DNA of 64,000 nt from Candidatus Saccharimonadota bacterium (GTDB taxonomy: Bacteria; Patescibacteriota; Saccharimonadia; Saccharimonadales; Saccharimonadaceae): contig JAGCVL010000005.1 in NCBI GenBank assembly GCA_017962365.1, positions 62,001 through 126,000 of the forward strand, written 5' to 3'. Both the position numbers and the translations under genes were made by a program. Position 1 is the stretch's first letter; every line of letters begins with the position of its first letter. Positions 52,030 to 60,457 of the stretch are shown here, in pieces. Below the pieces are notes generated by a model. The model was not told the origin of the DNA, made no database searches, and saw nothing but the letters and a program-made list of their open reading frames with translations.

Positions 52030-53130
52030 ATGGAAATTGAAGTTACACAAAATAAATTAAGTAAAGCTTTGAATAATGTTAGTCGCATAGCAGTTGGTAA
52101 GGTCACTTTACCAGTATTAAATAATGTACTCATTCGTGTAGATAATAATAAAGTTTCACTCGTCACTACCAACCTAGATATGGCAATAGTAGATTATTTA
52201 CCAGTCTCAAGTAGTAAAGATGGTGTCATCACTGTCCCAGCCAAACTCTTAACTGACTTTGTCGGTAATCTACCAAGAGGCGAAAAAATCAAAATCACCT
52301 CTAAGAATGATAAAGTTACCATTACCGCCGATAAATACACCTCCACTATTAATAGTTCCCCGGCTGATGATTTCCCAGAACTCCCAGAGATTAATGAAGA
52401 TAAAGCCGTCATCTTCAAGATGGGTATAGATGAGTTTAAAAACGGAATTTCAAGCGTTGCTATCGCGAGCTCTAGTGACTTAACTCGCCCAGCCCTTACT
52501 GGTGTATTCTTTACCACTTCAGATAAAAACCTTTACATTGCCGCAACCGATGGTTATCGCCTTGCGGAGCGTAGACTTATTAGCGGTGTCGAGAGTGAAG
52601 TTAGTGTTATTGTACCAACAAGTTCACTTCAGGAGGTTCTTCGTGCTATTAATGAAGAGATGGATGAGATTGAAGTTTCCTTCAATGAAGACTTAGTCCG
52701 CTTCCGTCTCGGTGAAGTTGAAATTATTTCTAAACTTATCGACGCCAGCTTCCCAGACTACGCTAGACTCATTCCAAAAGACAACAATATTAGTTTCACG
52801 GTTAATCGTGAGGAGCTCATCCGTGATACGAAGTTGGCTGCACTCTTTGCTCGTGGAGTTGCCGGGTCCATCACTATTGAGACTAAGAAGCCAAACATTG
52901 TTTCCGTAAAGTCCGTCGCTACCGAACTTGGTGAAAATGTCTCAACGATCGAAACTGAAGTCTCAGATGACTGTAAATTCACTGTTAATTCTCGCTTCTT
53001 CCTTGATGCTCTTAATTCACTAGATGAGCCAGATATTGTGATAGCCTTATCATCCAAGACTACACCAGCAGTTCTTCGTAACCAAAAGAATCAAGACTAC
53101 ACTCACATCGTAATGCCACTTAGTAGATAA
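52030..53130 (+). CDS. dnaN: DNA polymerase III beta sliding clamp
   Basis: 366 residues in three structural repeats. It starts MEIEVTQNKLSKALNNVSRI, contains FFTTSDKNLYIAATDGYRLA in the middle domain, and ends YTHIVMPLSR, the conserved C-terminal signature. It forms the ring that holds the polymerase on DNA. AAGGAA lies before the ATG. It follows the origin and is two bases from recF. Confidence 0.98.
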   Translation: MEIEVTQNKLSKALNNVSRIAVGKVTLPVLNNVLIRVDNNKVSLVTTNLDMAIVDYLPVSSSKDGVITVPAKLLTDFVGNLPRGEKIKITSKNDKVTITADKYTSTINSSPADDFPELPEINEDKAVIFKMGIDEFKNGISSVAIASSSDLTRPALTGVFFTTSDKNLYIAATDGYRLAERRLISGVESEVSVIVPTSSLQEVLRAINEEMDEIEVSFNEDLVRFRLGEVEIISKLIDASFPDYARLIPKDNNISFTVNREELIRDTKLAALFARGVAGSITIETKKPNIVSVKSVATELGENVSTIETEVSDDCKFTVNSRFFLDALNSLDEPDIVIALSSKTTPAVLRNQKNQDYTHIVMPLSR

Positions 53131-53131
53131 T

Positions 53132-54133
53132 ATGTATATCAAATCAGTTGATCTTACCAACTTCCGAAATCACACCGAGTATCACCTGGATTGTAATCCA
53201 GATACTACTCTTATCCTTGGCGCCAATGGCTGTGGTAAGACTTCTGTCCTTGAGGCGATTTATATTTTAACTCGTGGTAAAAGTTTTCGTGCCACCGATA
53301 AAGATATCTTAAAGCGCGGCACCGAGTTTTATCGCGTCTCGCTAGAATTTAATACTGGCGAGCAATTTTCTGCAACCTATAATCAGTCAACAAAAACATT
53401 TTTGACTCACGACAAAAAATCTAGTCGCTTACCAAAGAAAGATAAATACCCAATCGTATTATTTCTCCCCTCCGACTTAAACCTTATTAGTGGCTCCCCA
53501 TCCCGTCATCGTGATTATTTTGATCGTATTTTCTCTGAGCTTAGCGACACCTATGCAACCAATCTTCATAAATACGAAAAAGCCCTCCGTCAGCGCAATG
53601 AACTTTTAAAATCTGATTATTGTAAAGAATCGGATTTATTCCCATGGAATCTATTACTTGCAAAATATGGCTCCAGTATCACTAATCAGCGCCGCAATAT
53701 TATTAATACTATTAATAATGAGCTTACCTCAACATATTATTCAATCGCTGAGAACTCTGACCAAATCTCATTAAATTATATTACCGAACTTTCAGACATT
53801 ACTGAATCACATTACTTAAAACTTTTAGAACAAAATTTCACCAAAGATAAATATATCGGTCATACTTCATTCGGAATTCACCGTGATGATTTTAAATTTA
53901 TTTTTAATAATTCCGAAGCAGACGGGTCAGCCTCGCGTGGAGAAACCCGCTCTATTATTTTAGCCCTCAAGTTTATTGAAGCTAATTTATTGCAGTCTGA
54001 AACTGGTAAAAAACCAATCATTCTCCTGGATGATGTTTTTTCCGAATTAGATAATACTCGCCGCAAATATCTTGTTAATAACTTTAAAAATCACCAAGTC
54101 ATCATCACAAGTGTTGAGGATGTTAATTATTAG
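53132..54133 (+). CDS. recF: DNA replication/repair protein RecF
   Basis: 333 residues; SMC-like ATPase loading RecA at gaps. Walker A LGANGCGKTSV near residue 33, signature ASRGETRSI near 270, and ILLDDVFSELD (Walker B) near 295. It starts one base after dnaN and is slightly shorter than the usual 360. Its end overlaps the convergent unknown gene by 11 bases. Confidence 0.96.
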   Translation: MYIKSVDLTNFRNHTEYHLDCNPDTTLILGANGCGKTSVLEAIYILTRGKSFRATDKDILKRGTEFYRVSLEFNTGEQFSATYNQSTKTFLTHDKKSSRLPKKDKYPIVLFLPSDLNLISGSPSRHRDYFDRIFSELSDTYATNLHKYEKALRQRNELLKSDYCKESDLFPWNLLLAKYGSSITNQRRNIINTINNELTSTYYSIAENSDQISLNYITELSDITESHYLKLLEQNFTKDKYIGHTSFGIHRDDFKFIFNNSEADGSASRGETRSIILALKFIEANLLQSETGKKPIILLDDVFSELDNTRRKYLVNNFKNHQVIITSVEDVNY

Positions 54134-56321
54134 CTAAATTTTTGTATTCACGCAGGAATGCCACTACTGGATTTTCTTCACCTTCGAAAAACTTAAGATT
54201 TGTGTATGATGTCCCGTCACCATCATACTGTCTAAGTGCTGCAGTTGCCCTAGCTAGTGATATATACCTTTGAGAATATTTATCGTGAGCATCCCAATCG
54301 GTATTGCTATCTGAATTTACAAATGCTGCTCCAGAAGCAATTCTCTGTTCGCGGCTATCAGCACCAAGATAAGTCGTCACCATATTTAAAATATCAGAAT
54401 TAAACGACGTAGACGAACTTCCATTTTTAAGCGATTCCAAAATCCCACCATCCACTAAGCCATCCGGAGTTGTTCTTTTATTATTGTATATAATAAACTC
54501 TGCCAGCCTCGACCCTGATTTTATCTTCCGCACACCGTCTTCTAAAGTAGTATTTTCCTCTACGAACTTTATAAAGTCAGGATTATTAAACGGGTCATCC
54601 AGAGTTGAAGTGTCAAATGTTTCTATCGTTGCGCAGGTCACTGAGCCAACTGCGCCAATTGTGCCAAGGGTTTCACAATCGCCAAAGTTAGTAAGGTAAC
54701 TATCAGATTCATCATCAGCATGAGTGGTTGGTAAGATAGCCACAATATTCCTCTTTGCCACCTGAGCCACATTGGCCACTTGTCGCATGATTGGACCACT
54801 CTTTTGTATTAAGGTTGCAAAATTATATACAATAGCGCCAAGGAAAGTATTTTTTGAAGTAATATCAAAAGGTGAACGATTCATCCTGTCCACCTTTGCA
54901 TCCATCGCCAGTACGGTATTTTGTAGTCTTGCGTAAGATTTTGCAGCCGTAGCATCACCAGCGGTTGAACCACTTGCCTTCGCGAGTGCACTTCCCACGT
55001 TTACTGCACCCCTCGCAAACATCTCGCCGGCCGCTATCCCATTAATATTTTCAAATGAATTATTAACAAGCGAATCATTAATAATTGGCGTTACAGTAGA
55101 TAAAGTTTCTAAAGATGCACTACTTGAACTATTTATTATATACCTTCCAATCGTCCCCCGTATCCCTTTTGTAGTTGAGGTCACAGTATTTGATATGGAG
55201 TTGCCACTATTGGTAGTACCAAAACGATTTTCTATAGTCTTGATCACTCGGTCGGATGAATAATTTTTTGCCGCTTCAATCTTAACGCGCTCGCCAGATA
55301 AGATTGCGTATAAGCTGGGCGATTCCAACATACTGCCGGTCACCGTCATCGTCTCACCGGTCTCCACATCCACTACGTCTATTGTTTTTTCGTCGTATAA
55401 ATAATTCATCGCTTCGTTAATTTTTGAGTCGTCGCCCTCGCCAGCCTTCATCTTGCTAATATTTTCCATAAAGGCTAAATAGAACAAGCTAGACTTTTGG
55501 TCTTGTGATATTGTATCAGCGGCGTTTAAGGTGCTTGCTGCATTTAGTGTTGCCTCGGTGTCATTTGCGCCTAAACTTTTACTAGCCACCGTCGCCACGA
55601 AATCTTCTGCCTTTGAATCAACATCACCACTGAGCGGCACATATTCGTAATATTTATTCCCATCTTTATCTTCTTTTTGTACTCGCGCTACACTATTTAC
55701 TTTAATATCGCTCCCCTCCCCCACCATTTTATTCATCACATCTTCAAAATCGCTATCACTATTATAATTATTGCGAGATGTCCCAATTTCTCGGAAAACT
55801 TCCTTCGCGGCATCATCGTAATAGTATGCTGCTCGTGAGTAAGTCGCAGCATTAAATGCATCGTATAATCTCGCATCCGAATGTACTGCCGCCACAAAAT
55901 CATCCGCAGTGATAACTTTTCCACCTATCTGAAGAGCTGTACCATTATCCTCTTCAACAAAAACACCATCTCTTACATTTCCGACTAACACCTCGTGACT
56001 CTTAAGCCTCATCACCGTATTGCTTGGTAATTCACCTTGAGCTAGAGCTTGCTGAAAAACTAAAATCTTACTCTCTACCGCATCGGCATATTGCACATCT
56101 GTTTCTTCAATCAATCGCTCTGAAATTGCCGCCGGTATTAAATTTCCAGATGAAAAAAACACTACAAGCACCAAAATCATGAGCGTTGCGAACGCTGTCG
56201 CCGAGAATTTTTTAAATATCCCGCCTTTTTGAGAGCCTTTTCCAGTTACATGCGAAATAATTTCCTGATTTTTTCCTAATGCTCTTTTCTCGGTAGACCT
56301 TAAGATTTCTTCCGCAGACAT
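54123..56321 (-). CDS. Large single-pass membrane protein, unknown function
   Basis: 732 residues from ATG 56321; a longer frame from 56408 crosses the divergent promoter and is rejected. A charged N-terminus of about 45 residues, one helix (about 46-66), then a long external region with no recognised domain; residues 300-480 are Ala/Ser/Thr-rich and possibly helical, and a region near 560 contains three Cys. Ends with FLREYKNLANN. It lies between recF and an rRNA methyltransferase and has its own leaderless promoter. Its size and topology resemble surface proteins of unknown role; I make no functional claim. Confidence 0.82.
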   Translation of the reverse strand: MSAEEILRSTEKRALGKNQEIISHVTGKGSQKGGIFKKFSATAFATLMILVLVVFFSSGNLIPAAISERLIEETDVQYADAVESKILVFQQALAQGELPSNTVMRLKSHEVLVGNVRDGVFVEEDNGTALQIGGKVITADDFVAAVHSDARLYDAFNAATYSRAAYYYDDAAKEVFREIGTSRNNYNSDSDFEDVMNKMVGEGSDIKVNSVARVQKEDKDGNKYYEYVPLSGDVDSKAEDFVATVASKSLGANDTEATLNAASTLNAADTISQDQKSSLFYLAFMENISKMKAGEGDDSKINEAMNYLYDEKTIDVVDVETGETMTVTGSMLESPSLYAILSGERVKIEAAKNYSSDRVIKTIENRFGTTNSGNSISNTVTSTTKGIRGTIGRYIINSSSSASLETLSTVTPIINDSLVNNSFENINGIAAGEMFARGAVNVGSALAKASGSTAGDATAAKSYARLQNTVLAMDAKVDRMNRSPFDITSKNTFLGAIVYNFATLIQKSGPIMRQVANVAQVAKRNIVAILPTTHADDESDSYLTNFGDCETLGTIGAVGSVTCATIETFDTSTLDDPFNNPDFIKFVEENTTLEDGVRKIKSGSRLAEFIIYNNKRTTPDGLVDGGILESLKNGSSSTSFNSDILNMVTTYLGADSREQRIASGAAFVNSDSNTDWDAHDKYSQRYISLARATAALRQYDGDGTSYTNLKFFEGEENPVVAFLREYKNLANN

Positions 56322-56327
56322 ATTTAT

Positions 56328-56333
56328 ATTATA
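56328..56333 (-). promoter_or_regulatory. Leaderless -10 box of the unknown membrane protein
   Basis: TATAAT on the minus strand, six bases before ATG 56321. Confidence 0.7.
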
Positions 56334-56345
56334 ACATATTTTTGA

Positions 56346-56351
56346 TATAAT
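56346..56351 (+). promoter_or_regulatory. Leaderless -10 box of the RlmD-like gene
   Basis: TATAAT on the plus strand, seven bases before ATG 56359 and 12 bases from the divergent -10 box. Confidence 0.7.
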
Positions 56352-56358
56352 ATAAACT

Positions 56359-57588
56359 ATGATACAAGTAGAAAAAAATATTCCAGGTGGCTTCGGCCTT
56401 GGCACCATGGAAGATGGTAAGAAAATCTTCCTCTGGAACGCTCTTCCTGGTGAGATTATCGAAGAGTATGATATTGTAAAATCAAAATCTCATTTCATTG
56501 AAGCTATCGCCACCAAGATTAAAAATCCTTCTCCCCACCGCGTTTCCCCACTGGATGCTTGTTTTCTTTCTACTTCCCCATGGCAAATCATGGATTATAA
56601 TTACGAACTAGAGCTAAAAAAATCCCTCATAGTTGAAATTTTTCGCGAACATAATCTCGAAATTCCCACCCCAGAAATTTTTACCGACGAAAAAGATTAT
56701 TTCTATCGCAATAAGATGGAATACGCCCTTTATTGGGACAATAGTGAACAAAAAATTAAATTAGCTTTCCATACTCGCGGTTCTCACCGTAAGACGCCAA
56801 TTACTAAAACATCCCTCGAACGCCCAGAAATTTTCACTTCCGCAAGCCGCATTGTGGATGAACTTAATTCAAAACACGAAGAAGCCCGCAAATATCAATC
56901 TTTGCTTCTTCGTTGCAACCAAAAAGATGAAGTGAGCGGCGGCCTCTACGAAAATGGTAAACCCCATCCACACTTTAATAACCTTACAGATACCATCATG
57001 GGTCACGAATATTCTTATTCTCCAAACGGATTTTTTCAAATCAATTTACCGGTCTACGAGATGGCCTTATCGGAAATTGCAAAGCACATCGATACAGATA
57101 ATGTACTTGACCTTTACTCCGGCGTCGGCACCATCGGCCTATCCGTCGCCCGAAACCGTCACCTTACTTTGGTTGAATGTGACAAATCCGCCTTTTTTGA
57201 GATGGCTAAGAATATTGCCATTGAGGACTTTTCGGAGCCTGGCAAGGCGAGAATTAGCGCTGGCCGCCCGTGGCTTTCGTACGGCCAGACGCGTGTCCGA
57301 AATGGCAATATTTTAGCCATCTTGGCTAAGTCAGAGGAGGCTCTGGACTATCTCGCATCCGACCAAACTGTTATATTAGATCCTCCTCGCGCCGGCCTCG
57401 ACCGCAAATTAACCGACAAACTCCTCGAAATCATGCCAAAGAAAATTATTTACCTCTCTTGTAATCCCGCCACCCAAGCTCGCGACGTCGCTTTACTTAT
57501 CGACAAATATCACATCACTACTATTAAGACCTACAACTTTTTCCCCCATACTCCTCATATTGAGAATTTAGTTGTGTTATCATTGTAG
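56359..57588 (+). CDS. RlmD/RumA-like 23S rRNA uracil-5-methyltransferase
   Basis: 409 residues. An N-terminal TRAM-like region (GFGLGTMEDGKKIFL) is followed by a SAM-binding domain with LDLYSGVGTIGLSVA, and the catalytic ILDPPRAGLD and YLSCNPATQARD (nucleophilic Cys) motifs. These methylate uracil C5 in 23S rRNA or tRNA. Only one Cys (DACF) lies in the region that carries the four iron-sulfur Cys of RumA, so the cluster is probably absent. It is followed one base later by a membrane-protein gene. Confidence 0.92.
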   Translation: MIQVEKNIPGGFGLGTMEDGKKIFLWNALPGEIIEEYDIVKSKSHFIEAIATKIKNPSPHRVSPLDACFLSTSPWQIMDYNYELELKKSLIVEIFREHNLEIPTPEIFTDEKDYFYRNKMEYALYWDNSEQKIKLAFHTRGSHRKTPITKTSLERPEIFTSASRIVDELNSKHEEARKYQSLLLRCNQKDEVSGGLYENGKPHPHFNNLTDTIMGHEYSYSPNGFFQINLPVYEMALSEIAKHIDTDNVLDLYSGVGTIGLSVARNRHLTLVECDKSAFFEMAKNIAIEDFSEPGKARISAGRPWLSYGQTRVRNGNILAILAKSEEALDYLASDQTVILDPPRAGLDRKLTDKLLEIMPKKIIYLSCNPATQARDVALLIDKYHITTIKTYNFFPHTPHIENLVVLSL

Positions 57589-57589
57589 T

Positions 57590-58276
57590 ATGAAACGCTC
57601 CAGACTTTACTTTATACTCTCGAATACTTTTATTTTTGCTACATCTATCGTCGCCATTCCGGTCACCCTCACTGTTGGCTCCCGTGCCTCGCGTCTTGAT
57701 CATCTTGCCGGTATTGAATACTGGCAACACATCGCCACCTTTACTATTCTAAGCAACATCTTCCTTGCCCTAGTTGCTCTTGTGGCAATTTTTGTCGGTC
57801 TCAAAAAATCACACAAAACATTGCCTCAGTCTTTCCTCACCCTGTATCTTGCCGCCGCCAGTGCTGCTATGGTTACCTGCCTTACGGTTGTATTATTCCT
57901 TGCGCCCATGCGCGCCATTAATGGTAAAAATTATTTTGACATGCTCCTAGAGCCAATGTTCTTTCTCCATTTCTTAAACCCAATCCTCTCAGCTATCACG
58001 TTTGTCCTCTTTACTGGTAGTGACAAGTTATTAAAACATTCCAAATTTATAGCTACTCTGCCCATTGTTATTTATGCCATCCCCTACTTTTTAAATGTTG
58101 TCGTCTTACATACTTGGCCCGACTTTTACGGCATTACTTTTGGTGGCCGTTATTTCCTTATTCCTGTTGTTTTTGTCGTCTTCTGGCTCCTATCGTTTAT
58201 CATCGCCATCACCCTAATCAAATTACGCCAAAAATTCTCTTCAATAAACCGCCAAAATATGCTAGAATCTAAATAA
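57590..58276 (+). CDS. Pr6Pr-like six-helix membrane protein
   Basis: 228 residues from ATG 57590, one base after the RlmD-like stop; a frame from 57572 overlaps it. Six hydrophobic helices are visible. YWQHIATFTILSNIFLALVAL and the PxxYFxN-like later helices resemble the Pr6Pr family of predicted six-helix proteins. Function is unknown in the family. It is likely cotranscribed with the upstream gene. Confidence 0.78.
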   Translation: MKRSRLYFILSNTFIFATSIVAIPVTLTVGSRASRLDHLAGIEYWQHIATFTILSNIFLALVALVAIFVGLKKSHKTLPQSFLTLYLAAASAAMVTCLTVVLFLAPMRAINGKNYFDMLLEPMFFLHFLNPILSAITFVLFTGSDKLLKHSKFIATLPIVIYAIPYFLNVVVLHTWPDFYGITFGGRYFLIPVVFVVFWLLSFIIAITLIKLRQKFSSINRQNMLESK

Positions 58277-58279
58277 GAC

Positions 58280-58369
58280 GGAAAGGTGGCCGAGCGGTTT
58301 AAGGCGCACGCTTGGAAAGCGTGTAAAGGGGCAACTCTTTCGCAGGTTCAAATCCTGTCCTTTCCGCCA
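58280..58369 (+). tRNA. tRNA-Ser (anticodon GGA)
   Basis: Class II tRNA with a long variable arm. Acceptor GGAAAGG pairs with CCTTTCC, followed by G and an encoded CCA. Anticodon GGA is at 58314-58316 in loop CTTGGAAAG and reads UCC/UCU. T arm GGTTCAAATCC. A second copy of its 3' end lies 80 bases downstream. Confidence 0.97.
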
Positions 58370-58450
58370 AATTAGCGACAGAAGAGCTTGCTCTTCTGGC
58401 GATAATTGAAAGGAATGGATCTAGGATGACTATCCTGTCCTTTCCGCCAA
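58352..58450 (+). repeat. Duplicated tRNA-Ser 3' end
   Basis: ATCCTGTCCTTTCCGCCAA is exact at 58352-58370 (inside the tRNA) and 58432-58450. The second copy is preceded by GAAAGG and an AGGAT-GACT-ATCCT hairpin, so it could fold as an acceptor plus T-arm minihelix. Such duplications commonly mark an integration (att) site; no integrase lies nearby. Confidence 0.75.
58379..58398 (+). other. Hairpin between the tRNA and its partial copy
   Basis: CAGAAGAGC, TT, GCTCTTCTG: a 9-bp inverted repeat. No T run follows, so it is not a typical terminator; it could be a processing or structural element. Confidence 0.55.
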
Positions 58451-58461
58451 GTGGATTATTT

Positions 58462-59229
58462 ATGAATGAAGAAATTATCAAACTAGAAAAACTTACTAAA
58501 CGTTACGGCTACGGTGACGCTGAATCTTTCGCATTGAAAGATTTTGATCTTACGATCAAACGTGGCGAATTTATCATGATTATGGGCCCATCTGGTTGTG
58601 GCAAGACGACTTTGCTTAATATCATTGGTCTTCTAGATCGCGCCACCAGCGGCAAATACTTATTAAACGACGAAAATGTCGCCAATATCTCCTCCACCCG
58701 CCAGTCTCGCATTCGTGCTAAGAAAATCGGCTTTATTTTCCAGAATTTCAATCTTATCGAAGATCTCCCTATCATAGAAAACGTTGCTCTACCTTTGATT
58801 TACGTTGGCATGCCACAAAGTGTTAGGCTGAATAACGCCTCAGCTGCCCTGAAACGTTTCCATCTCGGTGAAAAAGAATACTACTATCCATATCAATTAT
58901 CCGGTGGTCAGCAGCAACGCGCCGCTATTGCTCGCGCAATCGTATCCGACCCAGAGATTATCCTTGCCGACGAACCGACCGGCAATCTCGATTCCCGCGC
59001 TTCCTACGCCGTCATGGATGAATTGAAGCGCATTCATGAAGAAGGCAACACTATCGTCATGGTGACGCATAACCCAGCTCTCACCACCTATGCTACTCGT
59101 GTTATTAATATGCTGGATGGGCAGATCGCTACCGATGTTAAGACCGTTACCGACGAAAATCTCCCTCAGCCCATCTCGGTTAAAGTTAAGAAGAAAAAAC
59201 ATAGTCGTGCGAAAAGGAGGAAAAAATAA
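58462..59229 (+). CDS. MacB/LolD-like ABC transporter ATPase
   Basis: 255 residues from ATG 58462; a frame from 58426 runs into the tRNA-like repeat and is rejected. Walker A GPSGCGKTTLLNII, signature LSGGQQQRAAIARAI, Walker B EIILADEPTGNLD, the last typical of the MacB/LolD/FtsE subfamily. The C-terminal 30 residues are Lys/Arg-rich, beyond the usual domain. It pairs with the permease that follows (the stop and start overlap as TAATG). Substrate unknown: antibiotic, peptide or lipoprotein export are all possible. Confidence 0.93.
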   Translation: MNEEIIKLEKLTKRYGYGDAESFALKDFDLTIKRGEFIMIMGPSGCGKTTLLNIIGLLDRATSGKYLLNDENVANISSTRQSRIRAKKIGFIFQNFNLIEDLPIIENVALPLIYVGMPQSVRLNNASAALKRFHLGEKEYYYPYQLSGGQQQRAAIARAIVSDPEIILADEPTGNLDSRASYAVMDELKRIHEEGNTIVMVTHNPALTTYATRVINMLDGQIATDVKTVTDENLPQPISVKVKKKKHSRAKRRKK

Positions 59230-60455
59230 TGAACATGCTCATCCGTACTCATTTAAGGCTTGCTCGTACCTCAATCAAAGAAAATCGTACCCGCTCTTTC
59301 CTCACCTGTCTTGGTATTGCCATTGGTATTGCCAGCATCATCTTGATTTTAAGTCTCACTGGTAGCATTTCAAATCTTATCAGAGGCGAACTCGGTGATT
59401 CTCAAGATTTAATCGTGGTGCGCCCAAGCACCAGTAAAGATGGGTTAACTTCCGCCATCGAGGAGCTGACTTCGGCTAACTCTTTTGAACGTAGTAATTT
59501 AAAAGTTGAAGACGCTTCGACAATTGCAGAGCTAGAGCAAGTCACGGCGGCCGCTCCAATTGCACTCTCCACTGTGACCGTGAGCAATGAAGATAATGTC
59601 GTGGCTTCAGCTACCATCCTCGGCACTACTACGGATTTCTTTACTATTAATCCTTTAACTTTCCGCTATGGTGGTGCTCTCACCGAGAAAAACAAAGACA
59701 ATACCATTGTTATCGGCCATACGCTTTCACTTTATTTGTTTAATACATCTAACCCAGTTGGTCGTACACTCACCTTCCATGGCCAGCGCTTCCTCGTAGT
59801 TGGTGCTCTCGAGGAAATTAATGACACGATTAATTTTAATAATATTGACTACAATAATATTATTATGATGGATATTAATGTATTAAATAATTTAATCGGT
59901 TCATTGCAGGTCCAACAAATCAATGCTAAGGTGGCTAGCACCAGCGAGCTCGAGGCTACGGCCGAAGCTATCCGTAATACTATTACTGAAGCACACTCCG
60001 GTGACACCAATTTTACCGTCGCTTATGGTGAAGCAATTGCTCACCCAGCTAGCTCACTTCTTAATGTTATCTCTGGTATGCTGGCGGTTGTAGCTGGTGT
60101 ATCGCTTATCGTTGGTGGTATTGGCGTGATGAATATTATGCTAGTCTCGGTTGCAGAGCGTACTCATGAGATTGGTATCAGAAAAGCCGTCGGTGCCTCT
60201 TCTCGCAATATCTTAATGCAATTTATGTTTGAGGCTCTAATCCTTTCAATTCTTGGTGGGATTATGGGTATTATCCTAGGTTACATTTTTGCCCTCCTAG
60301 TCTCCGCCATCACCCCGTTCGCCCCATTTATTAGTTTACAGATTATCCTCACCGTGTTCTTGACCACCTTCGTAGTTGGTATTGTTTTTGGGATCTACCC
60401 AGCCGTCAAAGCTGCCGCCAAAAATCCGATTGAGTCTCTAAAACATTATAGGTAA
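59229..60455 (+). CDS. MacB-like ABC transporter permease (FtsX fold)
   Basis: 408 residues. One helix at about 23-43, an external MacB periplasmic-type domain (about 55-265), then three C-terminal helices of the FtsX permease domain (about 285-400). LVSVAERTHEIGIRKAVGAS is the conserved permease motif of this family. It forms a mechanotransmission-type exporter with the ATPase upstream. GGAGG precedes the start. Confidence 0.93.
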   Translation: MNMLIRTHLRLARTSIKENRTRSFLTCLGIAIGIASIILILSLTGSISNLIRGELGDSQDLIVVRPSTSKDGLTSAIEELTSANSFERSNLKVEDASTIAELEQVTAAAPIALSTVTVSNEDNVVASATILGTTTDFFTINPLTFRYGGALTEKNKDNTIVIGHTLSLYLFNTSNPVGRTLTFHGQRFLVVGALEEINDTINFNNIDYNNIIMMDINVLNNLIGSLQVQQINAKVASTSELEATAEAIRNTITEAHSGDTNFTVAYGEAIAHPASSLLNVISGMLAVVAGVSLIVGGIGVMNIMLVSVAERTHEIGIRKAVGASSRNILMQFMFEALILSILGGIMGIILGYIFALLVSAITPFAPFISLQIILTVFLTTFVVGIVFGIYPAVKAAAKNPIESLKHYR

Positions 60456-60457
60456 TC

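Noticed and set aside
58379-58398. Hairpin as a terminator of tRNA-Ser(GGA)
   Set aside because: No T run follows the stem, so it is not called a terminator.
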